From Pyrinomonadaceae bacterium MAG19_C2-C3 (GTDB lineage: Bacteria; Acidobacteriota; Blastocatellia; Pyrinomonadales; Pyrinomonadaceae), in the NCBI GenBank assembly GCA_024330265.1, contig JANDLT010000006.1:1-64000 (forward strand): 64,000 nucleotides of DNA, given 5' to 3'. Shown piece after piece: positions 17,552-27,849 of this stretch. The notes below the pieces were generated by a model. The model was not told the origin of the DNA and searched no databases. It saw only the letters and a program-made list of their open reading frames with translations. Position numbers and translations under genes: made by a program. Positions within the stretch are counted from its first letter, which is position 1, and every line of letters starts with the position of its first letter.

Positions 17552-20500
17552 TTAGAAAATAAACTTCGCTGCGAGTTGGATGATGCGCGGGTCGCGTGTA
17601 CTCAAGACGCGCCCGAATGTCGCACTGGTGATGCCGGTATCCACCGTGCGGAAGTTGGTCGTGTTGAAGATGTTGAAGACTTCGCCGCGAAGTTGCAGGT
17701 TCGTTCCTTCGGTGAAGCGAAGGTTTTTCAGCAACGCCAAATCAATTTTTCTAAGCGGCGGACCGTTGACCACTCCGCGCCCCGAATTACCGACACGAAA
17801 AACTCCCGCCGGAACATTGGCGAAAGCCGCCGTGTTGAAATACTGCTCGAACGTGCCGGGTCCCGTGTTCGGGTCGCCGATTAAGTCGGGACGCGGACCC
17901 GAAGCAGATGCACCTAAGAAACCGATGCCCGCCGGGTCAGCACCGGCAGTCGTTACTGTCAAAGGCAATCCGGTATAGAGTTGCGCGATGCTTGAGATTT
18001 GATAACCGCCAAGCAGTTTGCCGACGAAGCCGCGCTGGTCACGCAAGAACGGCAATTCGTAAATCGCGTTGGCGGTGAAAACGTGGCGACGGTCAAGCTG
18101 TGCGCGTCCGTATTCCGAGCGAATATCGAAAGGATTTTGCGGGGCGGTTGAACGGTCGGTCTGGTTGTCGGTCAAGTTTTTAGAGAACGTATAAGCCGCG
18201 TTGAACTGTGACCCGGCGGTGAAGCGACGCTGAAAGTAGAACTGCGCGCTGTGGTAGTTCGAGTTGAAGCGCGTCTGAATGATGTTGATGTTGCGATAGC
18301 CGCGAAACGGGCGAAGCTGGTCAAGAATCAATTCTTCTCCCGCGCTGATGAAGGCTCGCGGTTGTCCGGCGTTGGGTTGTCCGGCGGCAATCAACGGGTA
18401 GCATGAGCCAAGCACGCCCGCCGCGTTGCGGCATTGCGAATTAAGCGCGAATCCGGGCGGCAACAAGTTAAGGTCAACGATGCCTTGCAGGTGCGTCCCC
18501 TTAGAGCCATAGTATCCGGCGGTGATAAGCGTCTTGGAATTGATTTGTTGTTGAACGTCCAAAGACCAGTGTTGCGCGTAAGGAGTTTGAAAGTTCACGT
18601 CAATTCCGCGCAAAGTCTGTGTGGCGGCAGACGGTCCGCCAACCGTTCCGGCAAGCGGATTATCAAGGCTGACGATGCTGGCGGCGGTCGTCGCCGTGCC
18701 GTTGACCGTCGTGATAGTCTGGGTTTGTTGAAACGGCGGATTGATAGCGATGTTTTGCAGGTAAGTTCCGTACAGGGTTTGGTCGAAATAGATGCCGTAG
18801 CCGGTGCGAATCGCGGTGCGCCCGTTGCCGAACGGGTCGAAGGCGAGACCGACACGCGGCGCAAAATTATTCTTGTTGTTCGTGACGACACTCTCACCAA
18901 ACTGCGATGGGTTAGCACCCGTCGGGACGGCTTGGTCATTGACGATAATGCCGTTAAAAGGGTTTCCCGTTCCGGTGCGATTGCCTGCGGCGTTGACTTG
19001 GAAGGCTTCCGCGAGATTGAAGCGCGATGGGTCAAAGTTCGTCAGTTGATTATTCTCATCAAACGGCGGCGTGAAACGCGAGTAACGCAAGCCGTAATAG
19101 AGCGTCAAGTTTTTACGCGCACGCCATTCGTCCTGCACATAAAACTCGTTGTTGCGCGCACGCAAATCGGCGGTTAAATCAAACCGTGCCTGCGTGAACG
19201 ATGCGGCTCTGCCGAGTAAGAAGTTGGCGAAGCGTTGTTGGTTTTGGCGGCGTGTGATTTCGGCGGTCGTCGCGCCTGCCGGAAAAGCGGCGGCGTCATA
19301 TCCGGTAAAATCGAAAGCGAATTGTCCTTGATTGGTCGCGGTCAAAGCGTTTTCGTTTTTGCGGTAACGACTAAGCAGCACGCCGCCTTTGATGGTGTGC
19401 GAACCTAAAACTTTCGTCAGGCTGGCGGTCACGGATTTAGTGGTCGAGAAATTGTCGTAAGGTCCGAAGCCGGAGATGTTGGCAAAGCCGTTGCCTGTGA
19501 TATTCGGGATGCGTCCCGTCGTGTCGTCAAAGAAAAGCGGGACGTTGATTGTCGGCGAGTTTTCACGGTTCAATTGACCTGTGAGTTGGCTCAAAATTGC
19601 GCCGTAAGAATAGCTGTAACCGCCTTCAACAATCAGCGTCGGCGTCGCGGCGTAAGTCGCGCGGATGACATGCGTGCGTCCGGGCGAATTCGTTTGTGTG
19701 TCCGACACACCGGGCAAGCCTGTGCCGCTGGAAAACAGACCATTCGGTTCAATTGTCGGGATGTCGTCGTTTTGGAAGCGATAGAACGCCGATAGTTTAT
19801 CCGTAAAGCGATGGTCAACTTTCAAAATCTCTTGGCGGAAGTTAAAGACGTTGCGCGCCGGAGTGAACAATTGAAACGCCGCGTTCGGTTCGGCTAAACC
19901 CGAATAAATTTCGTTGACGTAAGCCCGCGCCGTCGGGCTGATGCTGGCAGTGGGGATTGTGGTGTCGCGCCGCGCGCAAGTTCCGTTAGTGTTGAATGCC
20001 ACACAAACCGATTCCGGGAAAATTCCGTTTCGTATGTTTTGCGTCGGCACGCTGGCTAACAGCGTCGGGAAAGAAACGACGCGCCGAAATTCCTGTGAAA
20101 AGAAGAAGAACGTGCGATTGCGTCCGTCATAAATGTAAGGTCCGCCTTCACCGAATCGCGGCAGGAAAATAGGTCCGCCGATGGTGTAGCCGAAGTTGTT
20201 ATAACGAAGCGGATTGCGGCGGGCTTTCCCGTCCTCGTCTAAGCCAAACGGGGCATTGCGATTGTTAAGAAACGTGTTGGCGTTTAATTTATCGTTGCGG
20301 ACAAATTCATAAAACGAGCCGTGAAAATCGTTTGTTCCCGAACGTGTGATGACGTTGACTTGACCGCCGCCACTGCTGCCCGACTCCGCCGGATACAGGC
20401 TTCGCAAAATCTTAAACTCGCCAATCGAATCCACACTCGGATAAGTTTGAATCGTTAAATTTGAACCTCTGTCGGTGGTGTCCGCGCCGTCAACCGTGAA

Positions 20501-21133
20501 CGTGTTCTGGCTGCTGCGTTGACCATTGACCGAAATATTGATGGTGTTCGCCTGTCCTTCGGGGTTGGTCGTGCCGACGAAAACTTGGTCGTCCAAGTTG
20601 GAAGAAACGCCGGGCTGCAAGGCGAGAAACTGAACCCAGTTGCGGTTGTTGGTTGGAAGTTCGCGGGCTTGCGTGCCGCTAATCGTATTGCCGACGGTCG
20701 GCGTGCCAAGTTCGACCGCGAGCGCGTCGGCTTCAACAGTGACGACTTCGGAGACGTTTCCGGCGTCAAGCGCGGCGTCAATTGTGCGCCGTTGATTAAC
20801 GTCAACCTTGATGCCGGTTTCGACGTACCGCTTGAAGTTCGCCGATTCGACGGCGACTTCATAAACGCCCGCCGGAATCAACGGCGCGGAATACGCACCG
20901 CTGTCATCAGTGGTCACGGTGCGGACGACGGAGTTTTTACTGGTGTCGGTGACGGTCACGGTTGCGCCGGAGACGGCAGCACCGTTGATGTCTGTGACCG
21001 TGCCTGAAATCGTGCCGGTGATTTCCTGCGCCGGAGCGAGGGAGATGGAAATAAACATCAACGCGCACGCGATGAGAAATCTGGCGCATGATGTGGTTGA
21101 CGAATAGCAAATTTTTGCCGGGGAAATAAACAT
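17552..21133 (-). CDS. Oar-like TonB-dependent outer-membrane receptor
   Basis: 1193 residues. A signal peptide (FLIACALMFISISLAP, cut near AQE) precedes a carboxypeptidase-regulatory-like beta-sandwich (ITGTISGTVTDINGAAVSGA, about 35-115), then a plug domain (ISGTQARELPTNNRNW, VDGADTTDRGSN) and a long beta-barrel ending in aromatic Phe (AAKFIF). This architecture is the Oar/SusC-like receptor type common in Acidobacteria, importing large ligands with energy from TonB. The ATG at 21133 is chosen because AGAGGAG lies just before it; the frame also stays open nine residues further. Set among amino-sugar genes, glycan or muropeptide uptake is the natural guess. Confidence 0.9.
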   Translation of the reverse strand: MFISPAKICYSSTTSCARFLIACALMFISISLAPAQEITGTISGTVTDINGAAVSGATVTVTDTSKNSVVRTVTTDDSGAYSAPLIPAGVYEVAVESANFKRYVETGIKVDVNQRRTIDAALDAGNVSEVVTVEADALAVELGTPTVGNTISGTQARELPTNNRNWVQFLALQPGVSSNLDDQVFVGTTNPEGQANTINISVNGQRSSQNTFTVDGADTTDRGSNLTIQTYPSVDSIGEFKILRSLYPAESGSSGGGQVNVITRSGTNDFHGSFYEFVRNDKLNANTFLNNRNAPFGLDEDGKARRNPLRYNNFGYTIGGPIFLPRFGEGGPYIYDGRNRTFFFFSQEFRRVVSFPTLLASVPTQNIRNGIFPESVCVAFNTNGTCARRDTTIPTASISPTARAYVNEIYSGLAEPNAAFQLFTPARNVFNFRQEILKVDHRFTDKLSAFYRFQNDDIPTIEPNGLFSSGTGLPGVSDTQTNSPGRTHVIRATYAATPTLIVEGGYSYSYGAILSQLTGQLNRENSPTINVPLFFDDTTGRIPNITGNGFANISGFGPYDNFSTTKSVTASLTKVLGSHTIKGGVLLSRYRKNENALTATNQGQFAFDFTGYDAAAFPAGATTAEITRRQNQQRFANFLLGRAASFTQARFDLTADLRARNNEFYVQDEWRARKNLTLYYGLRYSRFTPPFDENNQLTNFDPSRFNLAEAFQVNAAGNRTGTGNPFNGIIVNDQAVPTGANPSQFGESVVTNNKNNFAPRVGLAFDPFGNGRTAIRTGYGIYFDQTLYGTYLQNIAINPPFQQTQTITTVNGTATTAASIVSLDNPLAGTVGGPSAATQTLRGIDVNFQTPYAQHWSLDVQQQINSKTLITAGYYGSKGTHLQGIVDLNLLPPGFALNSQCRNAAGVLGSCYPLIAAGQPNAGQPRAFISAGEELILDQLRPFRGYRNINIIQTRFNSNYHSAQFYFQRRFTAGSQFNAAYTFSKNLTDNQTDRSTAPQNPFDIRSEYGRAQLDRRHVFTANAIYELPFLRDQRGFVGKLLGGYQISSIAQLYTGLPLTVTTAGADPAGIGFLGASASGPRPDLIGDPNTGPGTFEQYFNTAAFANVPAGVFRVGNSGRGVVNGPPLRKIDLALLKNLRFTEGTNLQLRGEVFNIFNTTNFRTVDTGITSATFGRVLSTRDPRIIQLAAKFIF

Positions 21134-21431
21134 AATGGGAACTCCTCTAAGGGTGGACATTATTGACGGGCATTCTCTTTGTGTTAGAGAAAACCTTTTC
21201 CTGCTTTGAACACTTTCGGCTTTTCAGATTTTCGGAGAGCAAGCCGTAACAAATCGTGCGGGTTATCTTTATGGCTGGATGAGGTCGCAAAACTTTAAGG
21301 CAAGTTTTGTTCTCATTCACAACTTTCAGCTTTTAGGGCGAAACGGCACGATGTTTCATTTAAGACACGATTTATCAATCCAAAAAATTGAACGGCAGGT
21401 TGATTATTCGACGATTTAATCAACTGTGATT
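21134..21431. other. 298-bp leader region of the receptor gene
   Basis: Gap between the end of the namZ-type gene and the receptor start on the same strand. It must hold the receptor's promoter or leader unless the two are cotranscribed. No hairpin, clear -35/-10 pair or small gene was identified. Confidence 0.4.
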
Positions 21432-23891
21432 TCAGTAAAGCAAAGCACTCGCGCGCTTGTTCTTAAAGTCGTTGAGCGCGCTTTGCCACGCGCGCATGAT
21501 GTCGGCGGTGGGTGTGCCGCGCTTGATGGCTTCGTAGGTTTCGGTGTTGGCAAGGAGGCGATTGTAGGAATCTGTTTTCCAACTTGTCGGGTAAAGTTTG
21601 ATGAGCGCGTTAGCGATTTCCAGTCCGGTGCGAATGGGTTCAAACTCGGCGCGATTGATGATGATGAGTTCGACTCCGCCGCATGATTCGTCTTTGAAGA
21701 CAGAGGCGCGCGGCGTGAAGCGGACGGGGACGAAGCGAAGCCCGCGCAAACTTCTGGCGTTGAGTTCGGCGGCGAGTTGGCGTTCGTTGATATAGGGCGC
21801 GCCGATGATTTGAAACGGCGTGTCCGTGCCGCGCCCGACGGAGAGGTTGGTGGTTTCAAGTAAGCCGATGCCGGGATAAAGTGTCGCTTGCGTGAGTGAG
21901 CGCATGTTGGGCGAAGGGTTTATCCACGTTTGATTCGTCCGGTCGAACCACATCGCGCGTTGCCAGTTTTCAAGTTTTATCACGCGCAAGTCGCAATTTA
22001 TTTTGCGTTCACGATTGAACAAAAGCCCCAGTTCGCCAATCGTCAAACCGTGCCGTATGGGTATGGTGTGATACGCGGTGAACGAAAGTTTATCCGCGTC
22101 GGCAAGCGCGCCTTCAACGTCAACGCCGTTAATCGGGTTCGGACGGTCGAGGATGAACACCGACTTATTCAGCTTCGCCGCTTCTTCCATCACGTTTCCG
22201 AGCGTTGAAATGTAAGTATAAAAACGCGCTCCGATGTCCTGTATGTCAAAGACAATCGCGTCTAAGTCTTTCAACTGTTCGGGCTTCGGACGGCGCGTTT
22301 CGCCGTAGAGGGAATAAACGGGCAAGCCTGTTTTCTCGTCCGTCGAGTCAACGACTTTTTCATCAACCGCGCCGCGTATGCCGTGTTCGGGAGAAAACAG
22401 ACTGACGAGTTTGACACCGCTTGCTTCGCGCAAAACATCAATCGTCGGTTTGCCGTTAAGATTTCTGCCCGTGTGATTCGTCACCAGACCAACGCGCATG
22501 TTCTGAAGTTGTTTGAAGCCGTCGCGCTCTAAAACATCAATTCCATTTAAGACTTGAGCGGAACGGTTCGCATCCGATGAGGCGTTGTTTGAAGGTGACT
22601 TAACTTGCATCGCGCGGCGTGCGAGTTGTGTATTGACGCTTGATTGGTAAAGCGTTTCCTGCGTGTGCGTGCGCGTCGCATCGTTGTCGGTGATTGAAGC
22701 TGCGACGACGGTTGAGACTTGTCCGCGCAAAGGTGTGACGTTGCCTTTGCCGTCGGGGTGGACGCGGTTCGATAAAAAGATGACGTAGGTTTCGCTCGCC
22801 GGGTCAATCCAGATTGATGTGCCGGTAAAGCCCGTGTGACCGAACGAACCGGACGGGAAAAGTTCGCCGCGATTGGCTGAATACGCCGAACGCATATCCC
22901 AACCTAAGCCGCGTGTCGCCCCCGTATCGGAGATGACGCGCGGGCTTATCATTTCGTTTATCGTGAGCGCGGACAAGATACGTTTGCCGCCCAGTGCGCC
23001 GCCGTCAAGAAGCATTTGACAGAACACACTCAAATCATCGGCGGTCGAGAAAAGCCCTGCGTGACCCGCGACGCCTTCCATGCGTTGCGCCGTCGGGTCG
23101 TGAACCGTGCCGCGCAACATGATTTCTTTGCCTTCACCCGTGCCGCCTAAATAGGTGTTGGTCGCGCGTGCGGTTTCCGTTGGTGCAAGGCGTGAGACGT
23201 TTTGATTTTGACCGATGCGACGAAACCCCGTGTCACGCATCGCCAACGGTTCAAAGATATTGAGGCGCGCGTATTCATCCAGACTTTGCCCGCTCACACG
23301 CTTGACGATTTCGCCGAGCGCGATAAAGCCGATGTCGGAATAGACGAAACGCTCTTTCGGCGTAGCGCGCAAAGGCTCGATGTAAAGCCGCTTCATCGCT
23401 TCACCTGTTCCCGTCCACTGTTCCCGTAAATCGAAGTCGGGAGCATAGCCGCCCGTGTGCGTCAGCAAATCTTCAACCGTGATTTTCGCGCGGTCGGTGT
23501 TTTTGAGTTCTGGAATGTAATCGGCAATCGAAGCGTTGAGTTTGAGTTTTCCCTGCCCAACAAGTTGCATCACGCTCGTCGTCGTCGCCACGACTTTAGT
23601 TAAACTTGCGACATCGAAAACCGTGTCCGTCGTCATCGCTTCGGTCATGGGCATGACGGCGCGATTGCCGTAAGCCTTGCGAAACACAACCTTGTTTTTA
23701 TGACCGACGAGGACGACCGCACCCGGAGTTTCGCGGCGTGCAATCGCATCTGTGACAAGTTTATCAATCGCCTTGAGACGCGCGGCGTCCATGCCAGAGT
23801 TGGCGATTTGCTGCGCGTGAAGCGGCGCGATGATAACCAGCGCGACTATCACGGGGACGATAAATATCTTGATGTTGTTCGTAAATCGCAT
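21432..23891 (-). CDS. Serine beta-lactamase-like domain fused to NamZ (DUF1343) exo-N-acetylmuramidase
   Basis: 819 residues with a signal peptide (IFIVPVIVALVIIAPLHAQQ). Residues about 35-400 are a class C beta-lactamase/DD-peptidase-like serine hydrolase: Ser96-x-x-Lys99 (ASLTKV), a YSD motif (FVYSDIGF) and HTG (GHTGFTGTS). Residues about 445-815 are DUF1343, the family of B. subtilis NamZ, which removes terminal MurNAc from peptidoglycan chains; it opens with GIDVLERDGF, MRVGLVTNHTG and LFSPEHGIRG. One exported protein may thus trim both peptide and sugar parts of cell-wall fragments. The gene lies next to nagZ, separated by a repeat cassette. Confidence 0.9.
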   Translation of the reverse strand: MRFTNNIKIFIVPVIVALVIIAPLHAQQIANSGMDAARLKAIDKLVTDAIARRETPGAVVLVGHKNKVVFRKAYGNRAVMPMTEAMTTDTVFDVASLTKVVATTTSVMQLVGQGKLKLNASIADYIPELKNTDRAKITVEDLLTHTGGYAPDFDLREQWTGTGEAMKRLYIEPLRATPKERFVYSDIGFIALGEIVKRVSGQSLDEYARLNIFEPLAMRDTGFRRIGQNQNVSRLAPTETARATNTYLGGTGEGKEIMLRGTVHDPTAQRMEGVAGHAGLFSTADDLSVFCQMLLDGGALGGKRILSALTINEMISPRVISDTGATRGLGWDMRSAYSANRGELFPSGSFGHTGFTGTSIWIDPASETYVIFLSNRVHPDGKGNVTPLRGQVSTVVAASITDNDATRTHTQETLYQSSVNTQLARRAMQVKSPSNNASSDANRSAQVLNGIDVLERDGFKQLQNMRVGLVTNHTGRNLNGKPTIDVLREASGVKLVSLFSPEHGIRGAVDEKVVDSTDEKTGLPVYSLYGETRRPKPEQLKDLDAIVFDIQDIGARFYTYISTLGNVMEEAAKLNKSVFILDRPNPINGVDVEGALADADKLSFTAYHTIPIRHGLTIGELGLLFNRERKINCDLRVIKLENWQRAMWFDRTNQTWINPSPNMRSLTQATLYPGIGLLETTNLSVGRGTDTPFQIIGAPYINERQLAAELNARSLRGLRFVPVRFTPRASVFKDESCGGVELIIINRAEFEPIRTGLEIANALIKLYPTSWKTDSYNRLLANTETYEAIKRGTPTADIMRAWQSALNDFKNKRASALLY

Positions 23892-23904
23892 CGTTCTTGT
23901 TTAG

Positions 23905-24118
23905 AGGCTGTGCGGAACAGTTCGTGAAAGCCCCGAAGGGGCGGCATCCGATAGCCCGGCGCAACGCGCCGGGTCAGTGTTCAGTCAGGCTATTAGCCCT
24001 GAAAGGGCGACATAACTATTTCGCCCTTTCAGGGCTTACGAAATGATATGGATACGATACCTGTGGCGTTGCCACAGGCTATTGAATCTCGCCCCGTTGG
24101 GGCTTTTCGGACAGCCTT
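23905..24118. repeat. Nested palindromic intergenic cassette, copy B
   Basis: Relative of the element at 52-267: outer GCCCCGAAGGGGC / GCCCCGTTGGGGC palindromes, inner CCCGGCGC-aac-GCGCCGGG and CCTGTGGC-gtt-GCCACAGG hairpins, and a central AGCCCTGAAAGGGCGACATA palindrome. Compared with copy A the two inner hairpins swap places, as expected if the whole unit is inverted. It fills the gap between the NamZ-fusion and NagZ genes exactly. Confidence 0.88.
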
Positions 24119-26083
24119 TCAGGGTTTCTTGCCTTCACCGACACCATCGCGCGGCGTGGATGTGGTCGCGTTAATCGTCGCGGCTTTCGCCGATCCGTCA
24201 ACTTTTTCGCGCATGATGCCCGTGCCGCGCGCGTAAAGATTCGGTAGCGTTATCGGCAAGCGACCCGTGATGGGACTCGCGCCCGTCACGGCACGCGCCG
24301 CCGCCGCTTGGAGGCTCGGCATGTCGCCGTAAGCCACCATGTATGTTTGCAAGCGCGGAAAGCTCATCAACAAATACGGGTTGCCGAAACTGATGCCGAT
24401 GGTCTTCGCGGCGTGATTTTCAAGCACGAGGTTTAAGGCTTTCGCGCCCGCATCGGGCAAACCCACACTGCGCGCTTCACCCGTGCGAACGCGCCCGTAA
24501 AGCGCGGCGACGATGCGTCCTGCGCCAGCCGCTTTTGCCACCGCGTCGGCTATTTCCTGTTCGCTCGAACGCGCATCGAGAACAGCCACGTCGCCGCGAA
24601 ATCCGGCGCGATTCATCGCACTCAAGAAACCATTGGCGACGTAATTGCGGTCATCGCCATTCGTGATGACGAGGTAAAAAACGGGTTGATTCTCTGCTGT
24701 CGGCGGTGCTTTTTTAAGCGGCACAAGCGTTCGTTCATCGCGCACGAGCGTCATCCCGCGCTCCGCGATTTCACTCACAAGTTGCGCGACTTCGGGGGCG
24801 GAAACGATGCGGTCAATCGCATCTATGTCGGTCATGCGATTGGCAACTAAACCTAAATCATACTTCGCGGCAAGCACGCGGCGGGCAGACGCTTCGATGC
24901 GCGATTCTTTCAATCTTCCGCTCCCGACGGCGAGGCGCAAACCTTTAATGCAATCGTCGGCGTTCGCGGGTTTGAGCAACACATCCGCTCCCGCTTCGAC
25001 GGCGCGCACAGCGGCTTCCTGCTGGTCAAAGTAAATCGTCAAGCCGCTCATATCCATCGCGTCGGTAACAATCAAACCGTCGAAGTTCAAATCGTCGCGC
25101 AGGATGCCGCGCAAGATTTTCGGTGAAAGAGTCGCGGGCAAAGTCGCGTTTGCTGAAAAGACTTCACCCTTCGCGTCGGCATACACGGGACGCACGATTT
25201 TTTCACGCGGCAAAGGTTTAACTTCCGTCGCGTCGAGTTGCGGCAAAGATATATGCGACGGCATGACGCTGCCGACTCCGGCGTTTATCGCCTGCTTGAA
25301 AGGCACGAGTTCGACGTTGTTCAAACGCTCGCGCGAGACGTTGATAATCGGCAAACCTCTATGCGAATCAACCGCCGTGTCGCCGTGACCGGGAAAATGT
25401 TTCGCGGTGGCGATGACTCCGCCCGCCTGCACGCCTTCGATAAACGCCGATGCGAGTCGCCCGACAAGCATCGGGTCTTCACCGTAAGAACGAACGTTTA
25501 TCACGGGGTTGTCAGCGTTATTATTGACATCAACCGTCGGGGCGAAGACTTGATAAACGCCGAGCGCGCGGGCTTCGCGTGCGGTTATCGCGCCCTGTTT
25601 GCGCGCTAAGTTGGCGTCGCCGCTCGCGCCCAATGCCATGTTCCATGGAAAGTTTATCGTGTCTTCAAAACGCATCCCCGTTCCGGCTTCGAGGTCGGCG
25701 GAAACAAGCAGAGGTCGCGCGGCTTTCGCCTGCATACGGTTCATCAAAATCGCGGCTTCATACACGGGCGAACGAAACAGGATGATGCCGCCGATGTGAT
25801 TCTGTGTGACTTGGCGTTCGAGTTCCTTATAGGCGGGCGATTCACGATTGAGGAAAGAAGCATTGATGCCGACACTGATTAACTGCCCGATTTTTTCATC
25901 CACTGACATGCGCGCCAGTTCGCGGTTCGCGTATTCAATCGCCAGCTTTGAAGGCTTGACCGTGTAAGGACGAACGGGTACTTGCGCGAAAGATGAAACC
26001 GGCAAGCACGCGGCAAAAAGCGCGACGGCGAGCAAACATGAAAGATACCGCGCACAATAAAAATTTGAAGAATGATGTTTCAT
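24119..26083 (-). CDS. nagZ: Exported GH3 beta-N-acetylglucosaminidase (NagZ type)
   Basis: Releases GlcNAc from the non-reducing end of peptidoglycan fragments. About 654 residues with a signal peptide (LSCLLAVALFAACLPVSSFA). The NagZ loop AKHFPGHGDTAVDSH holds the Asp-His acid/base dyad, and the nucleophile is the Asp of LIVTDAMDMSGL (about residue 341). A second alpha/beta domain follows (about 450-640), as in the two-domain exported NagZ of Bacillus. The ATG at 26083 is preferred over an upstream TTG because it begins the signal peptide. The paired NamZ enzyme is encoded next door, and the two would degrade chains alternately. Confidence 0.9.
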   Translation of the reverse strand: MKHHSSNFYCARYLSCLLAVALFAACLPVSSFAQVPVRPYTVKPSKLAIEYANRELARMSVDEKIGQLISVGINASFLNRESPAYKELERQVTQNHIGGIILFRSPVYEAAILMNRMQAKAARPLLVSADLEAGTGMRFEDTINFPWNMALGASGDANLARKQGAITAREARALGVYQVFAPTVDVNNNADNPVINVRSYGEDPMLVGRLASAFIEGVQAGGVIATAKHFPGHGDTAVDSHRGLPIINVSRERLNNVELVPFKQAINAGVGSVMPSHISLPQLDATEVKPLPREKIVRPVYADAKGEVFSANATLPATLSPKILRGILRDDLNFDGLIVTDAMDMSGLTIYFDQQEAAVRAVEAGADVLLKPANADDCIKGLRLAVGSGRLKESRIEASARRVLAAKYDLGLVANRMTDIDAIDRIVSAPEVAQLVSEIAERGMTLVRDERTLVPLKKAPPTAENQPVFYLVITNGDDRNYVANGFLSAMNRAGFRGDVAVLDARSSEQEIADAVAKAAGAGRIVAALYGRVRTGEARSVGLPDAGAKALNLVLENHAAKTIGISFGNPYLLMSFPRLQTYMVAYGDMPSLQAAAARAVTGASPITGRLPITLPNLYARGTGIMREKVDGSAKAATINATTSTPRDGVGEGKKP

Positions 26084-26109
26084 AAAATGATAAAGACACT
26101 CGAAGCTTA

Positions 26110-27597
26110 TCAAACAGAATGTTGTTCATCGCGTAAGATGAAACTCGCCAGCCACGCGAAAGCGAGCGTCAATAAACTTCCAATCAACACATACCACGTC
26201 CACGCAATCGGAGTCGCAAAGCGAACGTAGAGCATCACGATGATGCTTAAAATCATCGCCGCCAGTGCCGGACGTTGTGTGACGCGCGGCATAAATGTTC
26301 CAACCAGAAACACGCCGAGAACAGGTCCGTTGATAAGCGAAGCGATGGATAACGCTTGGTCGAGCGCGCCGCGATTCGAGTTGCGAACCGCCAGCGCAAC
26401 CGCGATTTGAACGACACCCCACACCAGAGTTAAGACATGTGAAACACGCAAGTAATGCTTGTCGTCGCGCCCGCGCTTGAAGGGTTTGTATAAATCATTG
26501 ACGGCGGTGGCGGCGATTGAGTTCAAAGATGACGACATCGCGGCGGCGAAAATCGCGGCGACGACAATTCCCGGAAGCGGTGAAGGCAAATGCTTAGTGA
26601 TGAAGTCGGGGAAAACTCTGTCGCCCGATGCGAACGGAAACGTCGCGGCTTGTGTCATGTAATTCACGTCCGTGTATGGTTGATAAAACGCGAACAACAA
26701 GACGCCGATGATAAGAAACCCGACGAACTGCGCGAACACGATTGCGCCGCTTGAAAGCAAGGCGGTCGCGGCGTGGCGCGGCTTGTCGGTGCATAAATAT
26801 CTTTGCACGAGATACTGATCTGTGCCGTGCGTACTCATCGTCAGGAAGCATCCGCCAAGCGCGCCCGCCCAGAATGTATAAGTCCGTGTGAAGTCAAAAG
26901 CGAAATCGAAAATCTGAAACTTGCCGTAACCCGCACCCAAACTCGAAGCCGTCGCCCAACCGCCGTCAATCGAATTAACCAACACTATCCCTGCTGCCAG
27001 CGCGCCGAAAACGTATATGCCGAGTTGCACGACTTCAATCCAAATCACGGCTTCCATCCCGCCGAAGTAAGTGAACACTATCATCACCGCCCCGATTAAA
27101 ATTATCGAACCGATGATGACCGTTTCGACATTCGCGTCGGGTTGAAACGCCGTATAAACGCTGCCCAGAACAATCGCGGTCAACAACAAACGTATGCCGT
27201 CCGCGATGTTTCGCATCACGACGAACAAGCCCGCCGCCAACATCTTTATCGCCTGCCCGAAACGCTGTTCCAACAACTGATACACGGTCAGAAGTTCGCC
27301 GCGAAAGTAACTCGGAATAAACAACAGCGAGATGACGATGCGTCCCAACATGTAACCCAACACGAGTTGCAGAAACGTGAAGTTTCCCCCGCGCGCATAA
27401 ACGATTCCGGGAACGCTGATAAAAGTTATCGTCGAAGTTTCGGTGGCGACAATCGAAGCGGCAATCGCCCACCACGGAACATTGCGCCCGCCCAAGAAAT
27501 AGTCCTTCGTCGTCCTTTGCTTGCGCGCGAAGTAGAAGCCGACAAGCACGACTCCGACGAGATAACCGACGATGATGATAAGGTCAATCGCTTGCAC
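26110..27597 (-). CDS. Sodium:solute symporter (SSS family)
   Basis: 495 residues, about thirteen hydrophobic segments; begins AIDLIIIVGYLVGVVLVGFYF and carries WWAIAASIVATETSTITFIS, typical of SSS/SGLT proteins. It lies directly before nagZ and close to the NamZ, MurQ and sugar kinase genes. The natural proposal is uptake of MurNAc, GlcNAc or a related sugar released outside the inner membrane, analogous to sugar-acid members of the family. GTG start. The substrate is inferred only from context. Confidence 0.88.
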   Translation of the reverse strand: MQAIDLIIIVGYLVGVVLVGFYFARKQRTTKDYFLGGRNVPWWAIAASIVATETSTITFISVPGIVYARGGNFTFLQLVLGYMLGRIVISLLFIPSYFRGELLTVYQLLEQRFGQAIKMLAAGLFVVMRNIADGIRLLLTAIVLGSVYTAFQPDANVETVIIGSIILIGAVMIVFTYFGGMEAVIWIEVVQLGIYVFGALAAGIVLVNSIDGGWATASSLGAGYGKFQIFDFAFDFTRTYTFWAGALGGCFLTMSTHGTDQYLVQRYLCTDKPRHAATALLSSGAIVFAQFVGFLIIGVLLFAFYQPYTDVNYMTQAATFPFASGDRVFPDFITKHLPSPLPGIVVAAIFAAAMSSSLNSIAATAVNDLYKPFKRGRDDKHYLRVSHVLTLVWGVVQIAVALAVRNSNRGALDQALSIASLINGPVLGVFLVGTFMPRVTQRPALAAMILSIIVMLYVRFATPIAWTWYVLIGSLLTLAFAWLASFILRDEQHSV

Positions 27598-27747
27598 TTA
27601 ATGGATTTCTAATCGTGTGTTCAGTTTGAATTTATACCGGCAGAGGTTGTTTGTTACGCATTGCCGCGGGGTCAAGTTTCGATTGTGTTAATTGATTGGG
27701 CGGGCGAACTTTTTACCTAAACTATTTGCAAGCTTGTAGTGCATTAC

Positions 27748-27849
27748 AATAAGAAGGCTGAAATAAGAAGGCTGACGTTTGGAGGCGGGTTACACCCGCC
27801 GTAATTTGGACGTTCACACACGACGGGCGGATATAACCCGCCTCTAAAC
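27748..27849. repeat. 14-bp tandem duplication plus palindromic element after murQ
   Basis: AATAAGAAGGCTGA occurs twice in tandem at 27748-27775. It is followed by an inverted repeat, 27777-27800 (TTTGGAGGCGGGTTACACCC..) against 27825-27849, whose right arm touches the murQ stop codon. A similar GGAGGCGGGCTATGCCCGCC core occurs in the cassette at 30.9 kb. It is likely both a dispersed repeat and the murQ terminator. Confidence 0.82.

Noticed and set aside
18434-19177. Plus-strand open frame of 247 codons inside the receptor gene
   Set aside because: Antisense to the TonB-dependent receptor, Arg/Val-rich composition and no recognisable motif.
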